From Dehalococcoidia bacterium (lineage in GTDB: Bacteria; Chloroflexota; Dehalococcoidia; GIF9; JAUXIO01), in the NCBI GenBank assembly GCA_030620975.1, contig JAUXIO010000006.1, forward strand, positions 1-42,880: a stretch of 42,880 nt of DNA, given 5' to 3'. Each line of letters begins with the position of its first letter. Within the stretch, counting starts at the first letter, position 1. The position numbers were made by a program, and so were the translations under genes. The notes beneath the pieces were generated by a model. The model saw nothing but the letters and a program-made list of their open reading frames with translations. It was not told the origin of the DNA and ran no database searches. This document shows, in pieces, positions 1-9,399 of this stretch.

Positions 1-1
1 A

Positions 2-508
2 ATAGTTAACCCGGTTCCCGTAGATGTTCTTAAAAATATGGGGGCGAGTTTCATCATAGCAGTAAATGTGAACCCCAAGCCGCAAAAAAGAAGCGCCGCC
101 AGCCCCTCCAAGAAAAGAGAAACGCCCGAAGAAATATCAAATCCACAAATAAAAAGTGCGCGCCTATCAGCTTTCAATAAGAAGCTTGATAAACTTGTTC
201 AGGACAGTAAAGACAGATTCAAGCTCTTCGAGAAATTTTCCAATATTGTAGAAGCCAAAATTTACCAAGGTAAACACAGAATAGAGCCCGACACCCCAAA
301 TATATTTGATGTGCTGGTGCAATCAATTTATGCCATGGAATACGAGATAGCAAAGTCAAAAATGAAGGGGGCGGATGTAATCATAAGTCCCGATGTCAGC
401 CATATCGCGCCATTTGAATTTCACAGAGGGAAAGAGGCCATATTGATAGGCTATGAGGCTACAAGGAGTATCCTGCCACAACTGCAACAAATGGCAAGGA
501 GGAAATAA
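2..508 (+). CDS. Patatin-like phospholipase family protein, C-terminal part (5' truncated by window edge)
   Basis: Open frame runs from base 2 upstream of the listed Met (IVNPVPVDVLKNMGASFIIAVNVNP...), matching the NPVPV..R.MGAD.VIAV segment of RssA/patatin proteins; late DVSHIAPFEFHRGKEAILIGYEA segment. Confidence 0.75.
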   Translation: MVNPVPVDVLKNMGASFIIAVNVNPKPQKRSAASPSKKRETPEEISNPQIKSARLSAFNKKLDKLVQDSKDRFKLFEKFSNIVEAKIYQGKHRIEPDTPNIFDVLVQSIYAMEYEIAKSKMKGADVIISPDVSHIAPFEFHRGKEAILIGYEATRSILPQLQQMARRK

Positions 509-573
509 CCGCTCTCAGCTCAAATCTGAAATCTCTTTACCACACTCCAACACCACAAACTCCACCAAGTCCA

Positions 574-603
574 TTGTCCACGAGTTAACGCCTATGCTAC
601 AAT
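574..603 (+). promoter_or_regulatory. Putative sigma70-type promoter for dprA (TTGTCC-18-TACAAT)
   Basis: Hexamers at 574-579 and 598-603, 18-nt spacer; ATG of dprA at 616. Confidence 0.4.
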
Positions 604-615
604 GGTTCAACTCTA

Positions 616-1749
616 ATGGTAAATCCGGATGAATTGAAGTACTGGGTGAGCCTCTCCAGAATACCAGGCATTGGGCGGGTAAAAATTTCCCACCTAAAAG
701 AGCATTTCGGCAGTCTCAAGTGTGCCTGGAAAGCTCAATCCAGTGAGTTAAAAGAGGCGGGGCTCGATTCATCAAGCATAAATAGAGTAGCAAGTTTGCG
801 TCCCAGGATATCTCCAGATGCCGAGATGGAAAAACTGATACGCTATAAAGTGGAAGTAATTACCTGCGAAGATTCCAATTACCCACCACAATTGAGGGAA
901 ATATATGATTACCCGCCAATGCTTTATGTTAGAGGTAGGCTCCTGCCCCAAGATGAATGTTGTCTAGCTGTGGTTGGTACTCGCAGAGCTACCATTTATG
1001 GAAGACAGGTAACTGAGGAGATTGTAGCAGATTTGGCTCAGAATAATATTACCATCGTCAGCGGCCTGGCCAGAGGGATTGACACTGCAGCTCATCGGAC
1101 TGCACTGGAAGTCGGAGGTAGAACCCTTGCCGTTTTTGGCTGCGGATTGGATATCGTTTATCCCGCAGAGAATGCCAAACTGGCTCGCCAGGTCATGGAG
1201 TGTGGGGCCCTAATAAGTGAATACCCCCTGGGTACCAGACCAAAGGGCGAGAATTTCCCTCGACGTAACCGAATCATGAGCGGGATGAGCCTGGGAGTGC
1301 TGGTAATAGAAGCCGGGGAAAGAAGCGGAGCACTGCTCACCGCCTATCATGCTCTCGAGCAAAATAGAGAGGTCTTTGCCATCCCCGGTAGCATCCTCTC
1401 ACCAGCTAGTAAAGGAACCAATCATCTTATTCAAGAAGGAGCCAAGTTAGTCCAGAACTGTGCTGATATCCTCGAGGAGCTAAATGTGACTATGATAGCC
1501 CAGCAGCTAGAGATGAAGGAGTTTTTGCCCGCTGACCAGACTGAGTCCCTAATACTGAACCAACTAACTACTGAACCAACCCACGTAGATGAGCTCTGTC
1601 GCCGCAGTGGCCTACCCATGGCTACGTTAAACAGCACCTTAGCCATGCTGGAACTCAAGGGCGCCGTAAAACAGCTTGGGGGGATGAACTATGTGCTGGC
1701 TCGAGGAGTAAAAGAAGAATATCATGCTAAAGAAATTAGTCATAGTTGA
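616..1749 (+). CDS. dprA: DNA processing protein DprA/Smf
   Basis: GTRRATIYGRQVTEEIVADLAQNNITIVSGLARGIDTAAHRTAL, GCGLDIVYPAEN, SEYPLGTRPKGENFPRRNRIMSG motifs and C-terminal winged-helix-like region. Confidence 0.96.
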   Translation: MVNPDELKYWVSLSRIPGIGRVKISHLKEHFGSLKCAWKAQSSELKEAGLDSSSINRVASLRPRISPDAEMEKLIRYKVEVITCEDSNYPPQLREIYDYPPMLYVRGRLLPQDECCLAVVGTRRATIYGRQVTEEIVADLAQNNITIVSGLARGIDTAAHRTALEVGGRTLAVFGCGLDIVYPAENAKLARQVMECGALISEYPLGTRPKGENFPRRNRIMSGMSLGVLVIEAGERSGALLTAYHALEQNREVFAIPGSILSPASKGTNHLIQEGAKLVQNCADILEELNVTMIAQQLEMKEFLPADQTESLILNQLTTEPTHVDELCRRSGLPMATLNSTLAMLELKGAVKQLGGMNYVLARGVKEEYHAKEISHS

Positions 1750-3865
1750 ATCTCCAGCCAAGGCAAGAACACTAAACAGAATACTGGGCAACAATTATAC
1801 CATTAAGGCATCTTCGGGACACGTGCGTGACTTGCCCCAGAAGACTTTGGGAATAGATATAGCAAGGGATTTTAAACCCGAATATGTTCTCATCCCCCAG
1901 AAAAGAAAGCTCATCCGCGAGCTTAAAGAAGTAGCTAACAGCGCTGCTGCAATTTATTTAGCCACTGACCCTGACCGTGAAGGTGAGGCAATTGCCTGGC
2001 ACCTGGTAGAAGCAGCTAAACTAGATAAAGACAAAATACCCATCCGCCGGGTTACCTTCCACGAAATAACTAAAGATGCCGTTGAGCAAGCTTTCAGTAA
2101 TCCCGGCTCTATTAATATGCATTTGGTCAATGCTCAGCAGGCTCGGCGTATCTTGGATAGGCTGGTCGGCTACAAATTAAGTCCACTATTATGGCGAAAA
2201 GTGCAAAGAGGGCTTTCCGCAGGCAGAGTCCAGTCAGCAGCAGTAAGAATAGTTGTTGACCGCGAGCGGCAAATTGAAGGTTTTAGCCCCACAGAATATT
2301 GGACCATCGAGGCTGAATTAATAAGAACTCTGCCCCAAAATCACGAGTTGAGTTTTAGAGCAACTTTAGTGGGACTCGGCGATGGCACAAAGCTCGCCAT
2401 TCCAAATCAATCTGAAGCGGAGAGAATCACCGCCGAGTTAGATAAAGCCAGTTATGCCGTTAAGATGATACAGGCTAAAGAGGTAGCCCGCCAACCGGTG
2501 CCACCTTTCATCACCAGCACTCTACAACAGGAAGCTTGGCGAAAGCTGCGCTTTAGCGCCAAACAGACCATGGCCATTGCCCAAGGGCTTTATGAAGGTC
2601 TACCCATTGGTGATGAAGGTTCAGTTGGACTTATTACTTATATGCGCACCGACTCTACCCATATAGCCGCTGGCGCCATAGCGGAAACCAGAGACTTTAT
2701 CGCCCATAAGTATGGCACTAATTTTCTCCCGCCGCAGCCACGCACTTTTGTCAAGAAGAGCAAATGGGCACAGGAGGCCCATGAGGCAATCCGCCCCACC
2801 AAGATTTACCGAGAGCCAAGCCAGCTTCATCCTTTCTTGAATGATCAGCAACTAAAGCTCTATGAGCTTATCTGGAAACGTATGGTTGCAAGTCAGATGT
2901 CAGCAGCTCTATTCGACACTATCACTATAGATATAGAGGCAAGCTGTACACTACCTAAAAAAGAATATCTATTGAGAGCAACCAGCTCTTCAGTCAAATT
3001 CCAAGGTTTCATGGTCATTTATACTGAGGGTAAGGATGAGAGCGAACCAGATAAAGCAGCCGCAGCTCCCCTGCCCAAACTGGAAGCGGGTGACAAATTA
3101 GAGCTCTTGGGGCTTTCCCCGGAACAGCATTTTACCCAGCCACCAGCTCGCTACACCGAAGCCACATTGATAAAGGCGCTGGAACAAAAGGGAATCGGCC
3201 GCCCCAGCACTTATGCCCCCACCCTTTCAACAATCCAAGATAGAAACTACGTGCAGAAATCAGGTGGCAAGTTTTATGTCGATGAACTGGGATTTATCGT
3301 TAATGACCTTCTGGCTAAACATTTCCCCAGAATCATCGACTTAGATTTTACGGCACAGATGGAGACAAAATTGGATAAAATAGCTCAAGGCAAAGAGGAA
3401 TGGGTGCCCCTACTACAAAAATTCTACTTCCCCTTTGAAAAGACCCTGCATAAGGCTTCGGAGCAAATAGAGAAGATCAACATTGCCAAAGTAACCAGTG
3501 AAATCTGCCCCAACTGCGGTCGGGCTATGGTGATAAAAGTTGGCCGCTATGGTAAATTTTTGGCCTGCAGTGGTTACCCGGAATGCAAAACGACCAAGCC
3601 TTTAATAGTTAAAACTGGTATTCCCTGCCCTGAATGTGGCAGTGAGCTAGTGGAAAGAATCAATAGAAGAAAACGAATTTTCTACGGTTGTAGCAATTTC
3701 CCACATTGCCAATTTGCTACCAGCCATAAACCGGTTCCCCAACCCTGCCCCCATTGTGGCAAACTGCTTATCTCATATAGTAAGGAGCGGGTAAAATGCA
3801 TAACATGTGGGTATGAGAACGAACTAAGTGAATTAGAATCAGCAAGAATAAAGGTGGCATCATGA
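1724..3865 (+). CDS. topA: DNA topoisomerase I
   Basis: TOPRIM LVIVESPAKARTL, GLITYMRTDS active-site Tyr motif, three C-terminal Cys4-type zinc motifs; overlaps dprA by 26 nt. Confidence 0.98.
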   Translation: MLKKLVIVESPAKARTLNRILGNNYTIKASSGHVRDLPQKTLGIDIARDFKPEYVLIPQKRKLIRELKEVANSAAAIYLATDPDREGEAIAWHLVEAAKLDKDKIPIRRVTFHEITKDAVEQAFSNPGSINMHLVNAQQARRILDRLVGYKLSPLLWRKVQRGLSAGRVQSAAVRIVVDRERQIEGFSPTEYWTIEAELIRTLPQNHELSFRATLVGLGDGTKLAIPNQSEAERITAELDKASYAVKMIQAKEVARQPVPPFITSTLQQEAWRKLRFSAKQTMAIAQGLYEGLPIGDEGSVGLITYMRTDSTHIAAGAIAETRDFIAHKYGTNFLPPQPRTFVKKSKWAQEAHEAIRPTKIYREPSQLHPFLNDQQLKLYELIWKRMVASQMSAALFDTITIDIEASCTLPKKEYLLRATSSSVKFQGFMVIYTEGKDESEPDKAAAAPLPKLEAGDKLELLGLSPEQHFTQPPARYTEATLIKALEQKGIGRPSTYAPTLSTIQDRNYVQKSGGKFYVDELGFIVNDLLAKHFPRIIDLDFTAQMETKLDKIAQGKEEWVPLLQKFYFPFEKTLHKASEQIEKINIAKVTSEICPNCGRAMVIKVGRYGKFLACSGYPECKTTKPLIVKTGIPCPECGSELVERINRRKRIFYGCSNFPHCQFATSHKPVPQPCPHCGKLLISYSKERVKCITCGYENELSELESARIKVAS

Positions 3866-4302
3866 AATTCCTAATCATTCACGGGCCAAATCTCAATATG
3901 CTGGGCAAGCGAGAAAAGATAATTTATGGAGAAAAAACTTTGGCTGAAATTAATTCCCTGCTAAAAAAGCAAGCCGAAGAGCTAGAGGTAGAAATAATTA
4001 GCTTTCAATCCAATAGCGAGGGAGCGATTATAGATTTCATTCAAGAGCAATCCCCTAAAGCTGATGGAATGATTATCAATCCAGGGGCGCTCACTCACTA
4101 CAGCTTTTGTTTGCGAGATGCTTTGCTCGACACCAAATTGCCCATTGTGGAAGTCCATTTGTCCAATATCTACGCCAGGGAGGAATGGCGAGCAAAATCG
4201 GTGATTGCCCCCATTGCTAAAGGGCAAATTAGCGGATTGGGATGGAGAAGCTATGTTTTTGCCTTACAAGCTTTGGTGAGTGAATTGAGAGACAAAACCT
4301 GA
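3862..4302 (+). CDS. aroQ: Type II 3-dehydroquinate dehydratase
   Basis: HGPNLNMLGKRE, SNSEGAIIDFIQ, NPGALTHYS, VEVHLSNIYAREEWR motifs; ATGA-type 4-nt overlap with topA. Confidence 0.95.
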   Translation: MKFLIIHGPNLNMLGKREKIIYGEKTLAEINSLLKKQAEELEVEIISFQSNSEGAIIDFIQEQSPKADGMIINPGALTHYSFCLRDALLDTKLPIVEVHLSNIYAREEWRAKSVIAPIAKGQISGLGWRSYVFALQALVSELRDKT

Positions 4303-4304
4303 GG

Positions 4305-5375
4305 ATGAATCGACTGCAAAAGCTACGGCATAAGCTCATAGAGGAAGAATTAGAGGCTCTTTTAGTTTCTCAACCAGAAAATTACCGCTACCTTTCCGGC
4401 TTTACTGGTTCTTCAGGATGGCTATTTATCTCTAACGACAGCGCTCTTTTAGCCGTTGATTTCCGCTATACAGAGCAAGCTAGTAGAGAAACGGCAGATT
4501 TCGAAGTCATTCAAGTTGAGGGTGAACTGACCGATTGGTTCCCCAAATTAGCCCTAAATTCAGGAGCCAAAGGCATAGGCTTTGAAGCGGAGCACCTTTC
4601 TTTTGCCACCTACCAGCAGCTTGCTGAAGTAGTAATTGTTAATCAATATCAACTCCAACTCATTCCAACCTCCGGCTTGGTAAAATCAATGCGGATAATA
4701 AAAGAACCGCGGGAGATAGAACTTATTACTAGAGCGGCAGAGTTGGCTGATGCCGCCATCGACTATGTCAAATCAATAATTCATCCTGAACTAACAGAGC
4801 GGGAAATAGCCTGGGAAATAGAGAGGTTTCTTCGCGAAGGCGGTAGCGAAGCTGTCCCCTTTGACCTCATTGTAGCTTCAGGTCCCAATGCAGCTTTACC
4901 TCACGCTAAACCCACTGGGCGGATTATTTGCCCCGGAGAGCCGATAATAATTGATATAGGAGCCCGGGTTGGTGGTTATTGCAGTGACTTAACCCGTACT
5001 CTGTGTTTGGAAAAGCCGAGTGAAACATTCTCTAAGATTTACGATGTCGTTTTGGAGGCGCAATTTACCGCCATAAACAGCATGAAAGCAGGTATGAGCG
5101 GCAGCCAGGCCGACCAGCTAGCCAGAACAATTATCAACCAAGCTGGCTATGGGGAAGCCTTTGGGCATGGTTTGGGACACGGTATTGGATTAGCAGCACA
5201 TGAGTCGCCGCGACTCAGCGCCAATTCTTCAGATTTACTAAGCAGCGGCATGATTTTTACCATAGAGCCCGGAATTTACATCAGCGGTTGGGGCGGTATT
5301 AGAATCGAGGACATGGTGACACTGGAAAGGGATAAAATTAAAGTGCTCAGCAAAGCATCGAAAATATTAAGCTGA
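4305..5375 (+). CDS. M24 family Xaa-Pro peptidase
   Basis: Creatinase N-domain plus FGHGLGHGIGLAAHESPRLS and IEPGIYISGWGGIRIEDMV metallopeptidase motifs. Confidence 0.94.
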   Translation: MNRLQKLRHKLIEEELEALLVSQPENYRYLSGFTGSSGWLFISNDSALLAVDFRYTEQASRETADFEVIQVEGELTDWFPKLALNSGAKGIGFEAEHLSFATYQQLAEVVIVNQYQLQLIPTSGLVKSMRIIKEPREIELITRAAELADAAIDYVKSIIHPELTEREIAWEIERFLREGGSEAVPFDLIVASGPNAALPHAKPTGRIICPGEPIIIDIGARVGGYCSDLTRTLCLEKPSETFSKIYDVVLEAQFTAINSMKAGMSGSQADQLARTIINQAGYGEAFGHGLGHGIGLAAHESPRLSANSSDLLSSGMIFTIEPGIYISGWGGIRIEDMVTLERDKIKVLSKASKILS

Positions 5376-5394
5376 TCACCTGGGAGGTATAGCT

Positions 5395-5955
5395 ATGATT
5401 GATGCCGGAGAGTTGAAAAAGGGAATCACAATAGAATTAGATAAGCAGCTATACCAAGTCACTGATTATCAGCACATTAAGATGGGACGGGGTTCAGCCC
5501 AAATTAAATTGCGACTTCGGGACATTCACGGCAGTCACACCATCGAACGAGTTTTTCAAGCTAGCGAGAAATTCAACCGGGTTTTCCTCGAGCACCGGCC
5601 CATGCAACATCTTTATAATGATGGTGACCTTTACTACTTCATGGATACCGAGACCTTCGACCAAATACAGCTCAGTGCCGATCGATTAGACAAAGCGGTA
5701 AATTATTTGAAAGAGGGACAAAGCCTAGAGATATTAACCTATAAAGGCAACGCCATAGGTGCGGAGTTGCCCGCCTCAGTAGAACTCAAAGTTTCAGAGA
5801 CGGGCCCCAGTTTTAAAGGAGACACAGCCACTGGGGGTAATAAACCAGCCAAATTGGAGACGGGTATCACTATCCGAGTTCCCCTATTCATCAATAACGG
5901 GGATGTTATTAAAGTTGACACGCGCACTGGCGAATACCTAGAAAGAGTGAGTTAA
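5395..5955 (+). CDS. efp: Translation elongation factor P
   Basis: KOW-like N-terminus, VELKVSETGPSFKGDTATGGNKPAKLETGITIRVPLFINNGDVIKVDTRTGEYLERV signature; SD GGGAGG upstream. Confidence 0.97.
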   Translation: MIDAGELKKGITIELDKQLYQVTDYQHIKMGRGSAQIKLRLRDIHGSHTIERVFQASEKFNRVFLEHRPMQHLYNDGDLYYFMDTETFDQIQLSADRLDKAVNYLKEGQSLEILTYKGNAIGAELPASVELKVSETGPSFKGDTATGGNKPAKLETGITIRVPLFINNGDVIKVDTRTGEYLERVS

Positions 5956-6624
5956 TTGTTGAGAGCCGACCTCCACATCCACACTTGCTATTCTATGGAT
6001 TGCGCCACATCTCCAGAGCAAATAATTGCCCGCTGTCTTAAGACCGGCATAAACTGCATTGCCATAACCGACCATGGCACTACAGCTGGCGCTCTAAGAT
6101 TAAAAGAAATAGCTCCTTTCCCCGTGATTATCGGCGAAGAAATTCTAACGCCCTTCGGTGAAATTATGGGACTTTTTCTCAGCAAGGAAATCACCAGTAA
6201 AATATCTCCCGAGGAAGCTGTATCTCAAATTAAATCTCAGAACGGATTAGTATGTATTCCCCACCCCTTTGACCGTCTGCGCCCGTCTGCGCTTAAAAAT
6301 CACATACTAGAAGAGCTTCTACCCCAAGTTGATATCATCGAGGCTTTCAACTCACGCAGCCTCTCTCCAAACAGTAATTCCAGAGCCTGGCAACTTGCTC
6401 AAAAATATGGACTCGCAGCCAGTGCCGGCAGCGATGCTCACACCGTCTCCGAAATTGGCAACGCCTATGTGGAGATGCCCGAGTTCAATAATAAAGATGA
6501 ATTCTTACAATCTCTAACTCAAGGCAAGATCTTCGGACACAGGACAAATCCACTGGTTCACGTTGCCAGTACTTGGTCAAGATTAAGAAAAAGTAACATC
6601 TTGGGAGGTAAAGTCACCTGCTAG
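5956..6624 (+). CDS. PHP-domain phosphoesterase (TTG start)
   Basis: HxH (DLHIHT), TDHGT, GEEI, PHPFD and GSDAH metal-ligand motifs all intact. Confidence 0.88.
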   Translation: MLRADLHIHTCYSMDCATSPEQIIARCLKTGINCIAITDHGTTAGALRLKEIAPFPVIIGEEILTPFGEIMGLFLSKEITSKISPEEAVSQIKSQNGLVCIPHPFDRLRPSALKNHILEELLPQVDIIEAFNSRSLSPNSNSRAWQLAQKYGLAASAGSDAHTVSEIGNAYVEMPEFNNKDEFLQSLTQGKIFGHRTNPLVHVASTWSRLRKSNILGGKVTC

Positions 6625-7430
6625 CTATCGGTTGGTTTTCCACGGGCAGAGACGAAGCAGCTCGCCTGCTCCTACAAACTACGCAAAGGAGCATCCAAGA
6701 CAGTGAGCTTGAAGGCAGAATTATCTTCGTCTTTAGCAATAGGGAGCCGGGCGAATCGGGAGAGAGTGACCTTTTCTTTGAATTAGTTGATAGCTATCAT
6801 ATTCCTCTCATCTGCTTCTCATATAAGAAATTCAAACTTCTAAAGGGAATAGAAACTGAAGAAGAAAATAAAAGGGAACAAACTTTACCACTATGGCGTT
6901 TGGAATATGATAAAGAGGTAATGAAAAGACTCCAGAACTTCAGCCCAGACTTGTGCCTTCTTGCCGGCTACATGCTCATTATTGGCGAAGAAATGTGTCA
7001 AAAATATGACATGATTAATCTTCATCCAGCCCTCCCCGGTGGACCTGTAGGTAGCTGGCAGGAGGTAATCTGGACATTAGTGAAGAATAAAGCCAAAGAA
7101 ACCGGTGTAATGATACACCTGGTAACCCCCGAATTGGATAGAGGTCCAGTAGTAACTTATTGCACTTTTCCCATCGAAGGTGAACCCTTTGACCGCTATT
7201 GGCGTGAAATGGAGAAGGGAGAGCAAAACAAGAGAGATACTCTATTTCAGCTCATCCGCCAGTATGAGCTAGCTAGAGAGTTTCCACTTATAACAGCAAC
7301 GCTTAAAGCTTTTAGCCAAGGCAAAATCAAGATACAAAATGGGGAAGTGGTGAATGCTGAGAAAAAATCCATCAGCGGTTATAATCTTACTAATGAAATA
7401 AACCAAATAGTAAAGGCTAAACTGAAATGA
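6618..7430 (+). CDS. Formyltransferase-family protein (PurN/Fmt fold), probable CTG start
   Basis: Open frame 6612-7430 encodes LAIGWFSTGRDEAARLLL...GRIIFVFSNREPGES...INLHPALPGGPVGSW...TPELDRGPVV, with the formyltransferase N-x-H-P and ELDxGP motifs. No ATG/GTG/TTG exists in frame before codon 95 (TTG at 6900). SD GGGAGGT at 6603-6609 precedes CTG 6618. Confidence 0.75.
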   Translation: MLAIGWFSTGRDEAARLLLQTTQRSIQDSELEGRIIFVFSNREPGESGESDLFFELVDSYHIPLICFSYKKFKLLKGIETEEENKREQTLPLWRLEYDKEVMKRLQNFSPDLCLLAGYMLIIGEEMCQKYDMINLHPALPGGPVGSWQEVIWTLVKNKAKETGVMIHLVTPELDRGPVVTYCTFPIEGEPFDRYWREMEKGEQNKRDTLFQLIRQYELAREFPLITATLKAFSQGKIKIQNGEVVNAEKKSISGYNLTNEINQIVKAKLK

Positions 7431-8416
7431 ATGTAATTTGCTTTGATCTGGAAGGTCCACTATCTCCTCAGGATAACGCCTACGAGCTGATGAAACTTTT
7501 CCCTAATGGCGATAAGGTCTTCGAAGTCATTAGTCGCTATGATGACCTATTAACCTTGGAGGAAAGAGAAGACTATGAACCCGGAGACACCCTGGCCCTC
7601 ATCGCTCCCTTCCTCGTATACCATAAGTTGAAAGAGAGGGACATAATTAGCCTAGCAGAGAAAGCAAACCTGACACCGGGTGCCTTTGAACTCATTTCTC
7701 AAGCTAAATCACGAGGATGGCAAGTTTTTTGTATCAGTACTAGCTACGAGCAATATGCCCTGCGCATTACTCAAAGGCTGGACATCCCCACTCAAAATGT
7801 TAAGTGCACTCGCTTCCCTTTAGACCGATTTTCTCAATTGTTATGTAAAGAGGACTTCGCCCTATTAGAGCAGACAGAGGGGGAAATCTTGGGCATGCGC
7901 CCCTTCAGCGATGATAGCAAAATAAAGAAAAATCTTGACAACTTCTACTGGGAGAAACTACCACAGGGCAAATTGGGCACGATAATAAAACAAGTGAAAC
8001 CAATAGGTGGGCAGCGCAAAGTGGAGGCTTTGGAGCAATTTGCCCAAACTCAAAAGCAACCTTTATCTCGCTGGGTGATAATCGGCGATAGCATCACTGA
8101 CTTCAAGATGCTTCAAAGAGTTAACGAGGCTGGAGGTTTAGCAATCGCCTATAATGCCAACGAGTATGCCCTTCCCTACTCAACTATGGGACTGGCATCC
8201 GTTGACCTCACAGACCTCAGCGAAGTTCTGGAAACCTGGGAGACAGGCAAGCGCCCAGCTACGGAAAAGCTGGTCAGGAGCAAAGAAAAGGTTGGCGGTA
8301 GCGGCGATAGAGCATACTTCCACTGGCTAGCTGATACCAAAAATATTGCTGCTCCCCTTGAAATTCACAAGGGGATCCGCCGCCTAGCCAGAGAAGAAGC
8401 TGCTAAGTTAGGTTAA
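7427..8416 (+). CDS. HAD-superfamily hydrolase-like protein (resembles archaeal COG4030 family)
   Basis: N-terminal FDLEGPLSPQDNAYELM motif I variant, WVIIGDSITDFKML motif IV; ATGA overlap with preceding gene. Confidence 0.7.
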   Translation: MNVICFDLEGPLSPQDNAYELMKLFPNGDKVFEVISRYDDLLTLEEREDYEPGDTLALIAPFLVYHKLKERDIISLAEKANLTPGAFELISQAKSRGWQVFCISTSYEQYALRITQRLDIPTQNVKCTRFPLDRFSQLLCKEDFALLEQTEGEILGMRPFSDDSKIKKNLDNFYWEKLPQGKLGTIIKQVKPIGGQRKVEALEQFAQTQKQPLSRWVIIGDSITDFKMLQRVNEAGGLAIAYNANEYALPYSTMGLASVDLTDLSEVLETWETGKRPATEKLVRSKEKVGGSGDRAYFHWLADTKNIAAPLEIHKGIRRLAREEAAKLG

Positions 8417-8441
8417 TTGATTAACTACCTCGGAGATTATC

Positions 8442-9389
8442 ATGTCTGTGCTTGAAGTAGTCGGATTCGGGGCAATGAATATGGACTACTTGTATCAGGT
8501 AACAAAAATTACCACCGAAGGCGAGCAAGTAGTTGAGGATTTCAAGCTAATGCCAGGCGGGTCAGCCGCCAATACCATCTACAGGTTAGCCAAGCTAAAA
8601 ATAAACACCGGCTTCGTTGGCGTTGTGGGTGAAGATGAAAATGGCAAAGCTCTGCTTGAAGATTTTGAAGTCGTAGGTGTAGATACCAGCCAAATTCAAA
8701 TTAAAAAGAGAGCAAAGACGGGCTCTACCCTGTGTCTTAGTGACAAATCAGGTAAACGCGCACTTTACGTTCTGCCTAACGCCAACAGCCTGCTTAACAC
8801 AAAAGATATAAATTTAGCTTATTTGAAACAGGCTAAGATAGTCCACCTATCTTCTTTTGCAAATGACGAGCAATTTAATGTGCAGATCAACATGGCAAGG
8901 GAATTAACAACATCAATAAAGATTGCCTTTGCTCCGGGAATGCTCTACGCGCTTAAGGGACTGGGAACATTAGCCCCATTAATCAAAAGAACTCATATTC
9001 TCTTTACCAATAAACCAGAAATAGAGCAACTGACCGGTAAGGATTTCAAAGCGGGAGCAAAGGACTGCCTTAGCCAAGGTTGCCATATAATAGTGATTAC
9101 CTTAGGTAAAGGTTCCACCACAAAAAAAGGTGACATCATCACAAGCTATATTTGCAGTGACAGTGAGGAATGTAAGATTAAGGCTGAAGCACCAGCTTCA
9201 AGGTTACAACTAGAAACCACTGGTGCTGGAGATGCTTTCGCCGCCGGTTTTCTGTTCGGCTTCCTCAAGGGAAGGAAACTTGAAGAGTGTGGGCTATTGG
9301 GCAATATCATGGCACAATCCGCCATCGGCAATTTAGGAGCCAGAGAAGGAGCTCTATCCCTGGCTCAAATACCACCAAGATACCGATAG
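8442..9389 (+). CDS. PfkB-family carbohydrate/nucleoside kinase
   Basis: GGSAANTIYRLAKL, GVVGEDENG, C-terminal TTGAGDAFAAGFLFGFLKG motif. Confidence 0.93.
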   Translation: MSVLEVVGFGAMNMDYLYQVTKITTEGEQVVEDFKLMPGGSAANTIYRLAKLKINTGFVGVVGEDENGKALLEDFEVVGVDTSQIQIKKRAKTGSTLCLSDKSGKRALYVLPNANSLLNTKDINLAYLKQAKIVHLSSFANDEQFNVQINMARELTTSIKIAFAPGMLYALKGLGTLAPLIKRTHILFTNKPEIEQLTGKDFKAGAKDCLSQGCHIIVITLGKGSTTKKGDIITSYICSDSEECKIKAEAPASRLQLETTGAGDAFAAGFLFGFLKGRKLEECGLLGNIMAQSAIGNLGAREGALSLAQIPPRYR

Positions 9390-9399
9390 CATGCATCAC

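Noticed and set aside
4170-4200. AroQ SNIYARE where many homologs have SNIHARE
   Set aside because: The catalytic His corresponds to VEVH, which is retained (with the His of NPGALTH); the change is not at a catalytic residue.
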